Source of the DNA: Bacteroidales bacterium
GTDB lineage: Bacteria; Bacteroidota; Bacteroidia; Bacteroidales; JAADGE01
Direction: 5' to 3'
DNA length: 52,499 nucleotides
NCBI GenBank assembly: GCA_021648725.1
Contig: JAKISF010000026.1
Location: 1 to 52,499, forward strand
Made by a program: the position numbers and the translations under genes. The notes beneath the pieces are model-generated. The model was not told where the DNA came from, made no database searches, and was given only the letters and a program-made list of their open reading frames with translations. This document shows positions 8,553 to 16,545 of this stretch, in pieces (the stretch's first letter is position 1; each line of letters starts with the position of its first letter).

Positions 8553-8583
8553 TTTGTAATGATATTTAATTGAATTACTTTTG
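8553..8583 (+). promoter_or_regulatory. Consensus Bacteroidota promoter of the DUF2027-Smr gene
   Basis: TTTG at 8553-8556, exactly 19 bp spacing, then TACTTTTG at 8576-8583. This matches the sigma-ABfr-type pattern TTTG-N19-TAnnTTTG in full. The ATG follows at 8607, giving a leader of about 15-20 bases. Confidence 0.75.
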
Positions 8584-8606
8584 CAAAAATTATAAATATT
8601 ATTGAT

Positions 8607-9623
8607 ATGAAGATTAAAGCAGGAGATCAAGTTAAATTTTTAAATGACGTAGGCGGCGGAAAAGTTACAAAGATTATAGATAAAGAAACAGCATTAATAC
8701 TAAATGACACAGGTTTTGAAGTGCCGGTTTTAATTGAAGAATTAATGCTTGAAATAACTGATGATGTCCGTCGGTCAATTTCTGAATCTGTTATTCCTGA
8801 AAAAGAAATAAACGTATTTGAAGAAGAACCTATTTATACCGACAGTAATGAAGTTAATTTCTATCTTGCTTTTGTTCCCGAAAATCAGAAACGAATAGGA
8901 GATACTGATTGTGAAGTATATCTTATAAACGACAGTAACTATTTTGTATATTATAATTATGCAGTAAAGAAAGGGGAAAAATATACAAGTATTACGGGAA
9001 AATTAGAACCCAACGTAAAGGAAAAAATAAGTGTTTTTGAGTTAAATTCTTTACAAGACACAATAAATATTGTGATGCAACTTATATTTTTTGATAAAGA
9101 AGAATATTCATTAAAAGAACCCGTAAGCAGCCGGATAAAATTAAAAGCAACAAGGTTTTTTAAACAAAACAGCTTTAAGGAAAACGATTTTTTTGATGAA
9201 TTTGCAATAATTACTTCTGTTACGGAAGAAAATTCAATGCAGGAAGCCGTTGAAAAATTAAAAAAAGAAGATATTGATGCCGTTGTTAAACAAAAAGACG
9301 GAAAAAGACCGAGGATTCAGCAAAATAAAGAAAACAAAAGCATTAAAGAAGTTGATTTACACATCCACGAACTTATTGATGATGAAAGCGGAATGTCTGA
9401 CTACGATAAATTGCAACTGCAATTAGATGCCTTTCATAAAGAACTTCAAACCGCAATAAAAGAAAATTACAGAAGAATCGTTTTTATACACGGCGTAGGA
9501 AGCGGTAGCTTGAAACTTAAAATAAGAAGCGAATTACAACATAAATATAAAAAATATCAATTTCAAGATGCTTCTTTTAAAGAATACGGATACGGTGCAA
9601 CCATGATTTTATTGAGAAAATAA
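8607..9623 (+). CDS. DUF2027 and Smr domain protein
   Basis: 338 residues. The N-terminal ~70 residues (GDQVKFLNDVGGGKVTKI, then EVPVLIEELMLE) form the small beta domain typical of DUF2027. A middle beta-rich domain follows (about 95-215). Residues of about 245-338 are an Smr domain, with VDLHIHEL, a long amphipathic helix, VFIHGVGSGSLK and a C-terminal YGATMILL strand. Smr domains are nucleic-acid-binding and sometimes nicking modules best known from MutS2; this architecture lacks any MutS ATPase. It is predicted to be cytoplasmic. A good promoter lies directly upstream, and the mgtE promoter overlaps its 3' end. Actual substrate unknown. Confidence 0.85.
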   Translation: MKIKAGDQVKFLNDVGGGKVTKIIDKETALILNDTGFEVPVLIEELMLEITDDVRRSISESVIPEKEINVFEEEPIYTDSNEVNFYLAFVPENQKRIGDTDCEVYLINDSNYFVYYNYAVKKGEKYTSITGKLEPNVKEKISVFELNSLQDTINIVMQLIFFDKEEYSLKEPVSSRIKLKATRFFKQNSFKENDFFDEFAIITSVTEENSMQEAVEKLKKEDIDAVVKQKDGKRPRIQQNKENKSIKEVDLHIHELIDDESGMSDYDKLQLQLDAFHKELQTAIKENYRRIVFIHGVGSGSLKLKIRSELQHKYKKYQFQDASFKEYGYGATMILLRK

Positions 9624-9640
9624 TTTTTATTATACCTTTG
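9612..9640 (+). promoter_or_regulatory. Putative promoter of mgtE
   Basis: TTG at 9612-9614, an 18-bp spacer and TACCTTTG at 9633-9640 match the Bacteroidota consensus. The -33 part lies inside the last codons of the upstream gene. Predicted leader of roughly 45 bases before the ATG at 9693. Confidence 0.6.
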
Positions 9641-9692
9641 CAATAAGAAAACAATATTTTAAGTTCTAAACTGTTTTGATTAAACTTTTAAA

Positions 9693-11054
9693 ATGCAATT
9701 TGAATTAACGCGTGAATATTTAAATCGTCTTATTTCTGTCATTGAAAATAAAAATGACAAGGAAGCCGCAAAATTAATGGATGAAATTCATGCCGTTGAT
9801 ATTGCCGAAGTTTATGATGAACTTAATATTGAACAAGCAAAATATTTATTTCTTTTAATTGAAAACAGAGAAAAAGCAGCCGATGTTCTTGCTGAACTTG
9901 ATGACGATGACAGAAGCAAGTTTTTAAAAGCATTGCCCGATGAAATTATTGCATCAAAGTTTATCGACCACATGGATTCTGACGATGCAGCCGATGTTAT
10001 TGCCGATTTACCTGATGAACGCCAAGAAGAAGTACTTCAAAAAATAAAAGATATTGACCAAGCCGGAGATATCGTAGATTTATTATCATACGATGAAGAT
10101 ACTGCCGGCGGTTTGATGGGAAAGGAAATTGTTACGGTAAATATTGAAGATGATGTTGAAGATGCAATAACGCAAATAAGAAAAAGTGTTGAAGAAGTTG
10201 ACGAAATATATTATGTTTATGTAACTGATAATGACGGTATTTTATTAGGCACATTATCGTTGGCAAAATTATTATTAGCAGCAAAAGGGGCTAAAATTAA
10301 AGATATTTATCAATCGGATGTTATTTCCGTAAAGGCAGATATGAAAGCAGAAGATGTTGCAAATTTGTCTGATAAATACGATTTGGTTGCTTTACCGGTA
10401 ATTGATAATATCGGTCGTTTGCTCGGACGTATTACATTTGATGATTTGGTTGATGTTATGCGGGAAGAAGCCGGAAAAGATTATCAAATGATGTCGGGTT
10501 TAACTGAAGATGTTGAGCATAGTGATAAAGTTTGGCAACTGACAAGAGCAAGGCTGCCTTGGTTATTTATCGGATTAGTAGGCGGTATTTTTAGTGCATT
10601 AATTATCAGTTTGCATGAAGAAAACCTTGCAGAAAATGCTTCTTTAGCTTTTTTTATACCTTTAATTGCTGCAATGGGCGGAAATGTAGGAGTGCAATCA
10701 TCGTCAATTGTTGTTCAAGGTTTGGCAAGCGGAAATGCCGGCTTTGAAAGTACATTTAAAAAAGTGCTGAAAGAATTTATGGTTGCTTTGATAAATGCTT
10801 CTGTTCTTGCGTCGGCAATATTCCTATTTAACTTTTTTCACAGTCCTTCATTTGCTTTAACTGTTTCAGTAAGTATTTCGTTATTTATTGTTATTATTTT
10901 TGCATCTGTTTTCGGAGCATTTGTTCCTTTAGCTCTTAACAAATTTAAAGTTGATCCTGCTTTGGCAACAGGGCCTTTTATAACTACAACAAATGATATT
11001 GTAGGCTTACTTGTTTATTTAACTACAAGTGCTTTAATGTTTTCAATTCTGTAA
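9693..11054 (+). CDS. mgtE: Magnesium transporter MgtE
   Basis: 453 residues with the complete MgtE layout. An acidic N-terminal superhelical domain (about 1-130, with repeats such as LDDDDRSKFLKALPDE and DSDDAADVIADLPDE) is followed by two CBS domains (about 130-255) and five predicted membrane helices from about 283. The pore-region signatures PLIAAMGGNVGVQSS and FITTTNDIVGLLVY are intact. The family imports Mg2+ through the inner membrane as a dimer, with the N and CBS domains acting as a Mg2+-sensing gate; the acidic patches needed for this are present. The DUF4105 gene starts 2 bp after the stop, so the two are very probably co-transcribed. No Mg riboswitch fits in the 69-bp leader. Confidence 0.95.
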   Translation: MQFELTREYLNRLISVIENKNDKEAAKLMDEIHAVDIAEVYDELNIEQAKYLFLLIENREKAADVLAELDDDDRSKFLKALPDEIIASKFIDHMDSDDAADVIADLPDERQEEVLQKIKDIDQAGDIVDLLSYDEDTAGGLMGKEIVTVNIEDDVEDAITQIRKSVEEVDEIYYVYVTDNDGILLGTLSLAKLLLAAKGAKIKDIYQSDVISVKADMKAEDVANLSDKYDLVALPVIDNIGRLLGRITFDDLVDVMREEAGKDYQMMSGLTEDVEHSDKVWQLTRARLPWLFIGLVGGIFSALIISLHEENLAENASLAFFIPLIAAMGGNVGVQSSSIVVQGLASGNAGFESTFKKVLKEFMVALINASVLASAIFLFNFFHSPSFALTVSVSISLFIVIIFASVFGAFVPLALNKFKVDPALATGPFITTTNDIVGLLVYLTTSALMFSIL

Positions 11055-11056
11055 TT

Positions 11057-12229
11057 ATGTATAAAATACGTTTGTTTTTATTTTTGGCGATAATAAGTTT
11101 CAGATTTAATGATTTGAAAGCTCAAAATTTATCTTCTCAAGCCGAAATAAGTATTATTACCTGTGCACCGGGCAATGATTTATATTCAACTTTCGGGCAT
11201 TCGGCAATAAGAATAAAAGACCCTGTATTAAGAATTGATAATGTTTATAATTACGGAACTTTTAACTTTGAAACCCCGGGCTTTTACATGAAATTTATGA
11301 GAGGTCAGTTAGATTATATGCTTAGTGTTGCTCCTTATAAATATTTTGTGATTTCGTATATGAATGAAAACAGATGGATAAAAGAACAGGTTTTAGACTT
11401 AAATAAATCGCAAAAAAATAAGGTTTTTGCCTTTCTTAAAAATAATGCTTTGCCTGAAAATATGTATTACAGGTATGACTTTTTTTATGATAATTGTGCA
11501 ACACGAGTAAAAGATGTTATCAGAGACGTGTTGGGTAATGAAATTATTTTACCTGAAAAAATAACCGATGAAGGTGTAACATACAGAGATTTGTTGTACA
11601 TCTATTTAAAGAATAAAAATTGGGAACGTTTCGGAATAAATTTAGCATTAGGTTTACCGACCGATAAAGTTGTTACGGCTGAAGAAGCAACTTTTTTGCC
11701 CGATTATCTTGAGAAATCATTCGACAAAGCAGTTTTGAATATTAACGGTGTTAAAAAACCGATTGTTAAAGAAACAAGAATGTTGTTTGAGCCGAAAGAG
11801 AGTATTTCTGATACATCCTCGGGAATGTTTACTCCGGTTGTATTGTTTTATTCTTTACTTTTTGTTTTTCTTGTCTTAACTTTTGTTGAATATAAAAATA
11901 AGAAATACTATTTAATTCTTGATAAAACTTTATTTTTTATTGTAGGTTTCTTTGGTTTTATAATTTTATTATTGTGGTTCGGAACTGAGCACGGAGCTGT
12001 AATAAACAATCAAAATATAATTTGGGCAATGCCTTTGTTTTTTATTGCCGCATTTATGTTAAAAAAGAATAATAAGAACTATATAAAGCGTTTTTTTATT
12101 TTTATGTCTGCACTTATCACTGTCAGTTTAATAATTAATCTTGCAATTTACAGATTATTTGATTTTGCACTTATTCCTTTATTGATAATAATAATTTTCA
12201 GGTCTGTTTTGATATTCAGAAATACGTAG
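11057..12229 (+). CDS. DUF4105 (Lnb-type periplasmic domain) membrane protein
   Basis: 390 residues. A signal peptide (to about residue 22, ending LKAQ) precedes the DUF4105 domain. Its landmarks are ISIITCAPGNDLYSTFGHSAIRI, YNYGTFNF, and FFYDNCATRVKDV with a conserved Cys. From about residue 255 there are four or five hydrophobic segments, so the N-terminal domain faces the periplasm and the rest is membrane-embedded. The conserved GHS histidine and DNC cysteine hint at a papain-like fold, but that is inference and the substrate is unknown. It follows mgtE by 2 bp, sharing its promoter. Confidence 0.8.
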   Translation: MYKIRLFLFLAIISFRFNDLKAQNLSSQAEISIITCAPGNDLYSTFGHSAIRIKDPVLRIDNVYNYGTFNFETPGFYMKFMRGQLDYMLSVAPYKYFVISYMNENRWIKEQVLDLNKSQKNKVFAFLKNNALPENMYYRYDFFYDNCATRVKDVIRDVLGNEIILPEKITDEGVTYRDLLYIYLKNKNWERFGINLALGLPTDKVVTAEEATFLPDYLEKSFDKAVLNINGVKKPIVKETRMLFEPKESISDTSSGMFTPVVLFYSLLFVFLVLTFVEYKNKKYYLILDKTLFFIVGFFGFIILLLWFGTEHGAVINNQNIIWAMPLFFIAAFMLKKNNKNYIKRFFIFMSALITVSLIINLAIYRLFDFALIPLLIIIIFRSVLIFRNT

Positions 12230-12385
12230 AAATGCCAGTTTGACATAGTATTCAGTGTTTAATGTGTCAATAAGGCGTGTTTTGGGTTCTAATATTGCCG
12301 TTTTTTCACTTTTTCTTCTTCGGTATATGAATTGATATATTTTAAGCAAATTAAAAACTAATTATTAACTTAAAATATTTTAATC

Positions 12386-12817
12386 ATGACACTTATTAGA
12401 AGAAACATCAATTCGCCGTTTTTTCCTGATTGGATGGAAGATTTTTTTTCGGGAGAAATTAACCCTTTAACAAAATCAAGATTATCATCAGTTCCGATGG
12501 TAAATGTTTTTGAGAATGATAAATCGTTCAGAATTGAACTTGCTGCTCCCGGAATGAACAAAGAAGACATAAAAATTAATTTGGAAAATGATGTGTTAAC
12601 AATTTCGGCAGATAAAGAGGTTGAAGCAGAACAAGAAAATGAAAACTGCACAAAGAAAGAATATTCGTACTTTAATTTTACAAGATCTTTTACTTTGCCG
12701 GAAGCTGCTGATGTTGAAAAGATTGAAGCAAAATCTGCAAACGGAATTTTGAAGATTACGATTATGAAGAAAGAAGAAGAAATTGTAAAACCGCCGAGAG
12801 AAATTAAAATTAAGTAA
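12386..12817 (+). CDS. Small heat-shock protein (Hsp20/alpha-crystallin)
   Basis: 143 residues. The alpha-crystallin domain runs from about residue 35 to 130: VNVFENDKSFRIELAAPGM near its start, DIKINLENDVLTISA in the middle, and the signature ANGILKITI. A short C-terminal tail carries the I-x-I anchor (IKIK) used for oligomerisation. Such proteins are ATP-independent holdases that keep unfolding proteins soluble in the cytoplasm. The gene is monocistronic, with a 156-bp upstream gap holding no consensus TAnnTTTG box, which may mean an alternative sigma factor, and a strong hairpin terminator just downstream. Confidence 0.93.
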   Translation: MTLIRRNINSPFFPDWMEDFFSGEINPLTKSRLSSVPMVNVFENDKSFRIELAAPGMNKEDIKINLENDVLTISADKEVEAEQENENCTKKEYSYFNFTRSFTLPEAADVEKIEAKSANGILKITIMKKEEEIVKPPREIKIK

Positions 12818-12827
12818 ATTTGGCAAG

Positions 12828-12858
12828 AAAGAGGTGTTTTAATTATAAGCACCTCTTT
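12828..12858. terminator. Bidirectional terminator between hsp20 and the sensor gene
   Basis: AAAGAGGTG (12828-12836) pairs with CACCTCTTT (12850-12858) and is followed by more T residues. It ends hsp20 on the plus strand, and its right flank touches the stop codon of the minus-strand sensor at 12861. Confidence 0.75.
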
Positions 12859-12860
12859 TT

Positions 12861-15800
12861 TTATATCTTAATTCCTGCAATTAGTATATCATCAATTTGG
12901 GCGGAGTTTGCTTTCCATTCAATAAAAGTATTTTCAAGTATTTGTTTTTGTTCTTTCATTGTTTTTTCTGAAATTGATAATAACAAATCTCTGAATTGCT
13001 TTATTTTAAATTTTTCTCCTGTTTTTCCATTAAATTGATCTACATATCCATCGGAAAACATATATAAGATGTCATTTTTTTGCAATTGAAACTGTTCATT
13101 TTTAAATGGTATTTCTTTAATAAATATTCCGACAGGATTAATCGTAGGGTTGAAAATTGTAAGTTTGCCGTTTCTTATTAAATACAAAGGATTATTTGCT
13201 CCTGCATATTGTAATTCATTAGTTTTTTTGTTTACGGAGCAAATAACCATATCTATACCTTCTGTTTGGTCGTCTAATCCGCCTTTTTGTTTCAGCGAAA
13301 CTTTTATTTCTTTTCTCAGTTCTTCAAGTACTTGATTTGCTTGTGTAATATTTTCTTTTCGAATTATTTCGTTAAGTAAAGACATTCCCAACATACTTAC
13401 AAGAGCTCCGGGAATTCCGTGTCCGGTACAATCTGCAACAACTGTAACGATATGTGCTTCATTATTAAAAACAAATTCTCTTGCCCAATAAAAATCTCCG
13501 CTAACAATGTCTCTGGGGTGGTTAATTATAAAAAAGTCAGAAAAATTTCTTTCGAATATTTTCATTGTCGGCAACATTGCATTTTGAATTTTCCCGGCAT
13601 AATCAATACTGTCGGTAATTTTTGTATTTGTTTGAAGAAGTTCTTCTTTTTGCTTATTTATTTCTACTGTTCTTTCAAGAACTTTTATTTCAAGTTTACT
13701 TTTTGCCTTTTTTAGTGACTTCATTCTTAGGTCTATTGCAATGTACAGAATTATTAACAGCAAGAATAAAGATAAAGTATAAAACCAAGTTTGTCTCCAG
13801 TAGGGAGGTTTAATAGTAAATTTAAATGAAACAGGTTGAGCATTCCAAAGGTCGTCATTGTTTGCCGAAATAACTTGAAATTCGTATTTGCCGGGTGTAA
13901 TATTTGTAAATACAGCTTTTTTATCGTATGTTTCAGGCGACCATATTTCGTTTTGCCCTAAAAGTCGATATTTATACTTAACTTTTTGCGGGTTTGAAAA
14001 GCAAAGCCCTATAAAGTTAAATGTCAGATGGTTAAGCTTGTGCGGGAGTGTTAATTTTATCGGAATATTATTATAGTTAACTGAATCTGAATATTCAAAC
14101 CAATCGACATCTTTAAAAAATAATTGAATATCGGAAAGGTATGTTTTGTTTTCAACAATATTCATTTTATCTAAATCTTCATTATACCTGACTGCTCCGT
14201 TCACGGTTCCGAACCATATATTACCTTTTGCATCTTCTGCTGCTCCGTTTATATTTGTTTCAACCCCTATAAACCCGTCATCTTTTGTGTAGTTTTTAAT
14301 GTCTGTTAAAATATTGTTTTCGTCAAAAATAATTTTATCAACACCTTTTTCACTCCCGCACCATAAATTTCCTTTTGAATCAGGAAAAAGGAAATAAATA
14401 TTGTTTGAATTTAATCCGTCTTCTTTTTGATATTGCTCAAAATGATATTTTTTATTTTCAGTTTTAATAATTTTATATATTCCTGATGAACCCGTACCTA
14501 TCCATAATGTTCCTTTTCTGTTGACAATAGATCTTATAAAATCGAGTTCAATATTTGTATTAGTTTTAACAACTGTTTTTCCGTCATATTTTAATAACCC
14601 GCTATTTATTGTGCCGAACCAAATATTATTATCATCATCTTCGCAAATTGTCATTACAGTTTTTGCAGTAAAACCTTGTTTTGAGCCAAAGCGTGTAAGG
14701 TTTCTTCCGTCATACTTATAAACACCCTCATTATTTGTTCCGAACCAAAGATTTTCTTTGCTGTCTTTAAAAATTGTAAGAACACGCAGATATTCCGGAC
14801 TGTCTTTTGTTTTTATTTGAGTGAATTTTTTCCCGTTAAATTTAATAATACCGTTATTCCCGGATGCTAACCAGAAGTTGCCGTTTTTATCGGTTTCAAT
14901 ATCAAAAAAATAATCATCAATACTTCCTTTTTGTTTATTGAATTGTGTATAGTTTTCCCCGTTAAATTTAACCAAACCGAAGCCGTATGTGCAAAACCAT
15001 ATATTATTGTCTTTGTCGGGCAGAATTCCCATAACTATCTCATTATCAAATGAACTTATTTGGTCATAATGAATAAAAGGTGTTCCTGTATTTATCATTG
15101 TAACACCGTTTCTGCCTCCTATCCAAATATTTTTTTCGCTGTCTTCGTAAAGAGAAAGCACGACTGAATTTGTTAATCCGGAATTTACGGTTAGGTTATG
15201 GAAGAGGTTTTGAGAATAAAAGCCGCAACCTTTCTGTTCGGAAGAATACCACAGATTGTTTTCTGAATCAATAAGAAGTTTATTAATATTATTGTTTAAT
15301 AAACCGCTATTTGTATTAAAGTGCTTAATTTTATTGTCGAAGATTTTGTAAATCCCGTTATTTGTTGCAATCCACAGATTTGATTTCTTGTCTTCGATAA
15401 AGGAGTTAAAAGGAGTTTTTATTTTTTTTATATTAATTTTCGGCTTTTTAAATTTACCTTTATCATAAATGTAAATGTTTTTTTCTGTAAGTATCCAAAT
15501 TTCATTATTATTTCTCAGAATAATATCTCTCGGTTTTATGTCTTCAGATATTTTTTTTATTGTGTCATTACTTAAAATATTTGTTCCTTCGGTAGTAACA
15601 ATCAAAAGTTCTTCGGTAGGTAATTCAAATGTTTTATAAATTATGTTTGAAAATAAGCCGTCATTTTCGGTATATGTTTTAAATTTATTCTTTTTTAGTT
15701 CGGTTAATCCTTTTTTTGTTGAGAACCAAAATCGTTCTTTTGAGTCTTGAAGAATATGAATTACGAAGTTACTTTTTAAACCGTTATCTTTATTATAAAC

Positions 15801-16016
15801 AGTATAATCATATCCGTTAAATTTTACGGCACCGTTTTGTGTTGCAAACCACATAAATCCTTCATTATCTTGCATAATAAAATCGGCATTTGACTGAGGG
15901 AAACCTTTTTCAACGGTATAATTTGTAAAATTAAAAAGTTGGGCATAAGCATTTTTACCGCAAATATTTAAATAAATTATTGCGAGTAACGTGATGTATT
16001 TTAATGCATTATGCAT
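12861..16016 (-). CDS. Propeller-Y_Y_Y-SpoIIE phosphatase transmembrane sensor
   Basis: 1051 residues. A signal peptide (1-25) is followed by some 12 or more Reg_prop repeats (patterns such as DNEGFMWFATQNGAVKFNG, DSKENLWFGTNNEGVYKYDG) that should build a double periplasmic beta-propeller. A Y_Y_Y domain (about 665-745, ending ITPGKYEFQVISANND) precedes one membrane helix (about 755-778), a coiled coil (ERTVEINKQKEELL) and a cytoplasmic PP2C/SpoIIE phosphatase. The phosphatase motifs are VADCTGHGIPGALVSM, EGIDMVICSV and YMFSDGYVDQF, with metal-binding aspartates present. There is no histidine kinase or receiver domain, unlike hybrid two-component propeller sensors. By analogy with RsbU it could dephosphorylate an anti-sigma antagonist, but none is encoded nearby. 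Paralogue of 16546-19878. Confidence 0.88.
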   Translation of the reverse strand: MHNALKYITLLAIIYLNICGKNAYAQLFNFTNYTVEKGFPQSNADFIMQDNEGFMWFATQNGAVKFNGYDYTVYNKDNGLKSNFVIHILQDSKERFWFSTKKGLTELKKNKFKTYTENDGLFSNIIYKTFELPTEELLIVTTEGTNILSNDTIKKISEDIKPRDIILRNNNEIWILTEKNIYIYDKGKFKKPKINIKKIKTPFNSFIEDKKSNLWIATNNGIYKIFDNKIKHFNTNSGLLNNNINKLLIDSENNLWYSSEQKGCGFYSQNLFHNLTVNSGLTNSVVLSLYEDSEKNIWIGGRNGVTMINTGTPFIHYDQISSFDNEIVMGILPDKDNNIWFCTYGFGLVKFNGENYTQFNKQKGSIDDYFFDIETDKNGNFWLASGNNGIIKFNGKKFTQIKTKDSPEYLRVLTIFKDSKENLWFGTNNEGVYKYDGRNLTRFGSKQGFTAKTVMTICEDDDNNIWFGTINSGLLKYDGKTVVKTNTNIELDFIRSIVNRKGTLWIGTGSSGIYKIIKTENKKYHFEQYQKEDGLNSNNIYFLFPDSKGNLWCGSEKGVDKIIFDENNILTDIKNYTKDDGFIGVETNINGAAEDAKGNIWFGTVNGAVRYNEDLDKMNIVENKTYLSDIQLFFKDVDWFEYSDSVNYNNIPIKLTLPHKLNHLTFNFIGLCFSNPQKVKYKYRLLGQNEIWSPETYDKKAVFTNITPGKYEFQVISANNDDLWNAQPVSFKFTIKPPYWRQTWFYTLSLFLLLIILYIAIDLRMKSLKKAKSKLEIKVLERTVEINKQKEELLQTNTKITDSIDYAGKIQNAMLPTMKIFERNFSDFFIINHPRDIVSGDFYWAREFVFNNEAHIVTVVADCTGHGIPGALVSMLGMSLLNEIIRKENITQANQVLEELRKEIKVSLKQKGGLDDQTEGIDMVICSVNKKTNELQYAGANNPLYLIRNGKLTIFNPTINPVGIFIKEIPFKNEQFQLQKNDILYMFSDGYVDQFNGKTGEKFKIKQFRDLLLSISEKTMKEQKQILENTFIEWKANSAQIDDILIAGIKI

Positions 16017-16036
16017 AAATATATTGTTAAGTTCTT

Positions 16037-16486
16037 TTAAGAAAGAAGTTCTTTAACTTTTGCTGCAATTAATTTTCCCTCTGTTTTTCCTGCAAGTTCT
16101 TTTGATGCAATACCCATGACTTTACCCATGTCTTTCATTGACGTTGCACCTAAATTGTCGATAATTATTTTTATTGAGCTTGAAAGCTCTTCTTCAGACA
16201 TTTGTTCGGGCAGGTAGGGTTGAATATATGAAACTTCTGCCATTTCAGTTTTGTATAAATCTTCTCTGTTTTGAGATTTATATATTTCAGCTGCATCTTT
16301 TCTTTGTTTTACCATCTTTTGAAGCAGTGTTATTCCTTCTTCTTCAGAAATTTTATCATTACCGCTTCCGGAGGTCTTTATTAAAAGCAATTGTGCTTTT
16401 ATTGCTCTTAATGCGGCAAGTTTTTCTTTTTCTTTTGATTTCATTGCCGAGATTATATCAGCATTTATTTTTTCAAACAGTTCCAT
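16037..16486 (-). CDS. GatB/YqeY domain protein
   Basis: 149 residues covering the whole YqeY family. It begins with a helical region (INADIISAMKSKEKEKLAALRAIKAQL), contains QRKDAAEIYKSQNREDL and YLPEQMSEEEL, and ends with MKDMGKVMGIASKELAGKTEGKLIA. The family resembles the C-terminal tRNA-binding domain of the GatB amidotransferase subunit, but its freestanding function is not settled. It sits between two paralogous sensor genes on the same strand, 20 bp before the downstream one, so it probably shares a transcript with that gene. This is a housekeeping-type gene in an unusual position. Confidence 0.9.
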   Translation of the reverse strand: MELFEKINADIISAMKSKEKEKLAALRAIKAQLLLIKTSGSGNDKISEEEGITLLQKMVKQRKDAAEIYKSQNREDLYKTEMAEVSYIQPYLPEQMSEEELSSSIKIIIDNLGATSMKDMGKVMGIASKELAGKTEGKLIAAKVKELLS

Positions 16487-16545
16487 TTTATTTTTTTATT
16501 ATTGTTGTAAATTTACATATTTTTTATTCAAAAACAATTTTCAAT

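Noticed and set aside
9624-9692. Magnesium riboswitch ahead of mgtE
   Set aside because: Only 69 bp separate the genes and part of that is promoter; there is no room for an M-box.
12370-12852. 160-codon minus-strand frame over hsp20
   Set aside because: The plus-strand frame is a full Hsp20; the reverse frame has no recognisable domain and overlaps the terminator.
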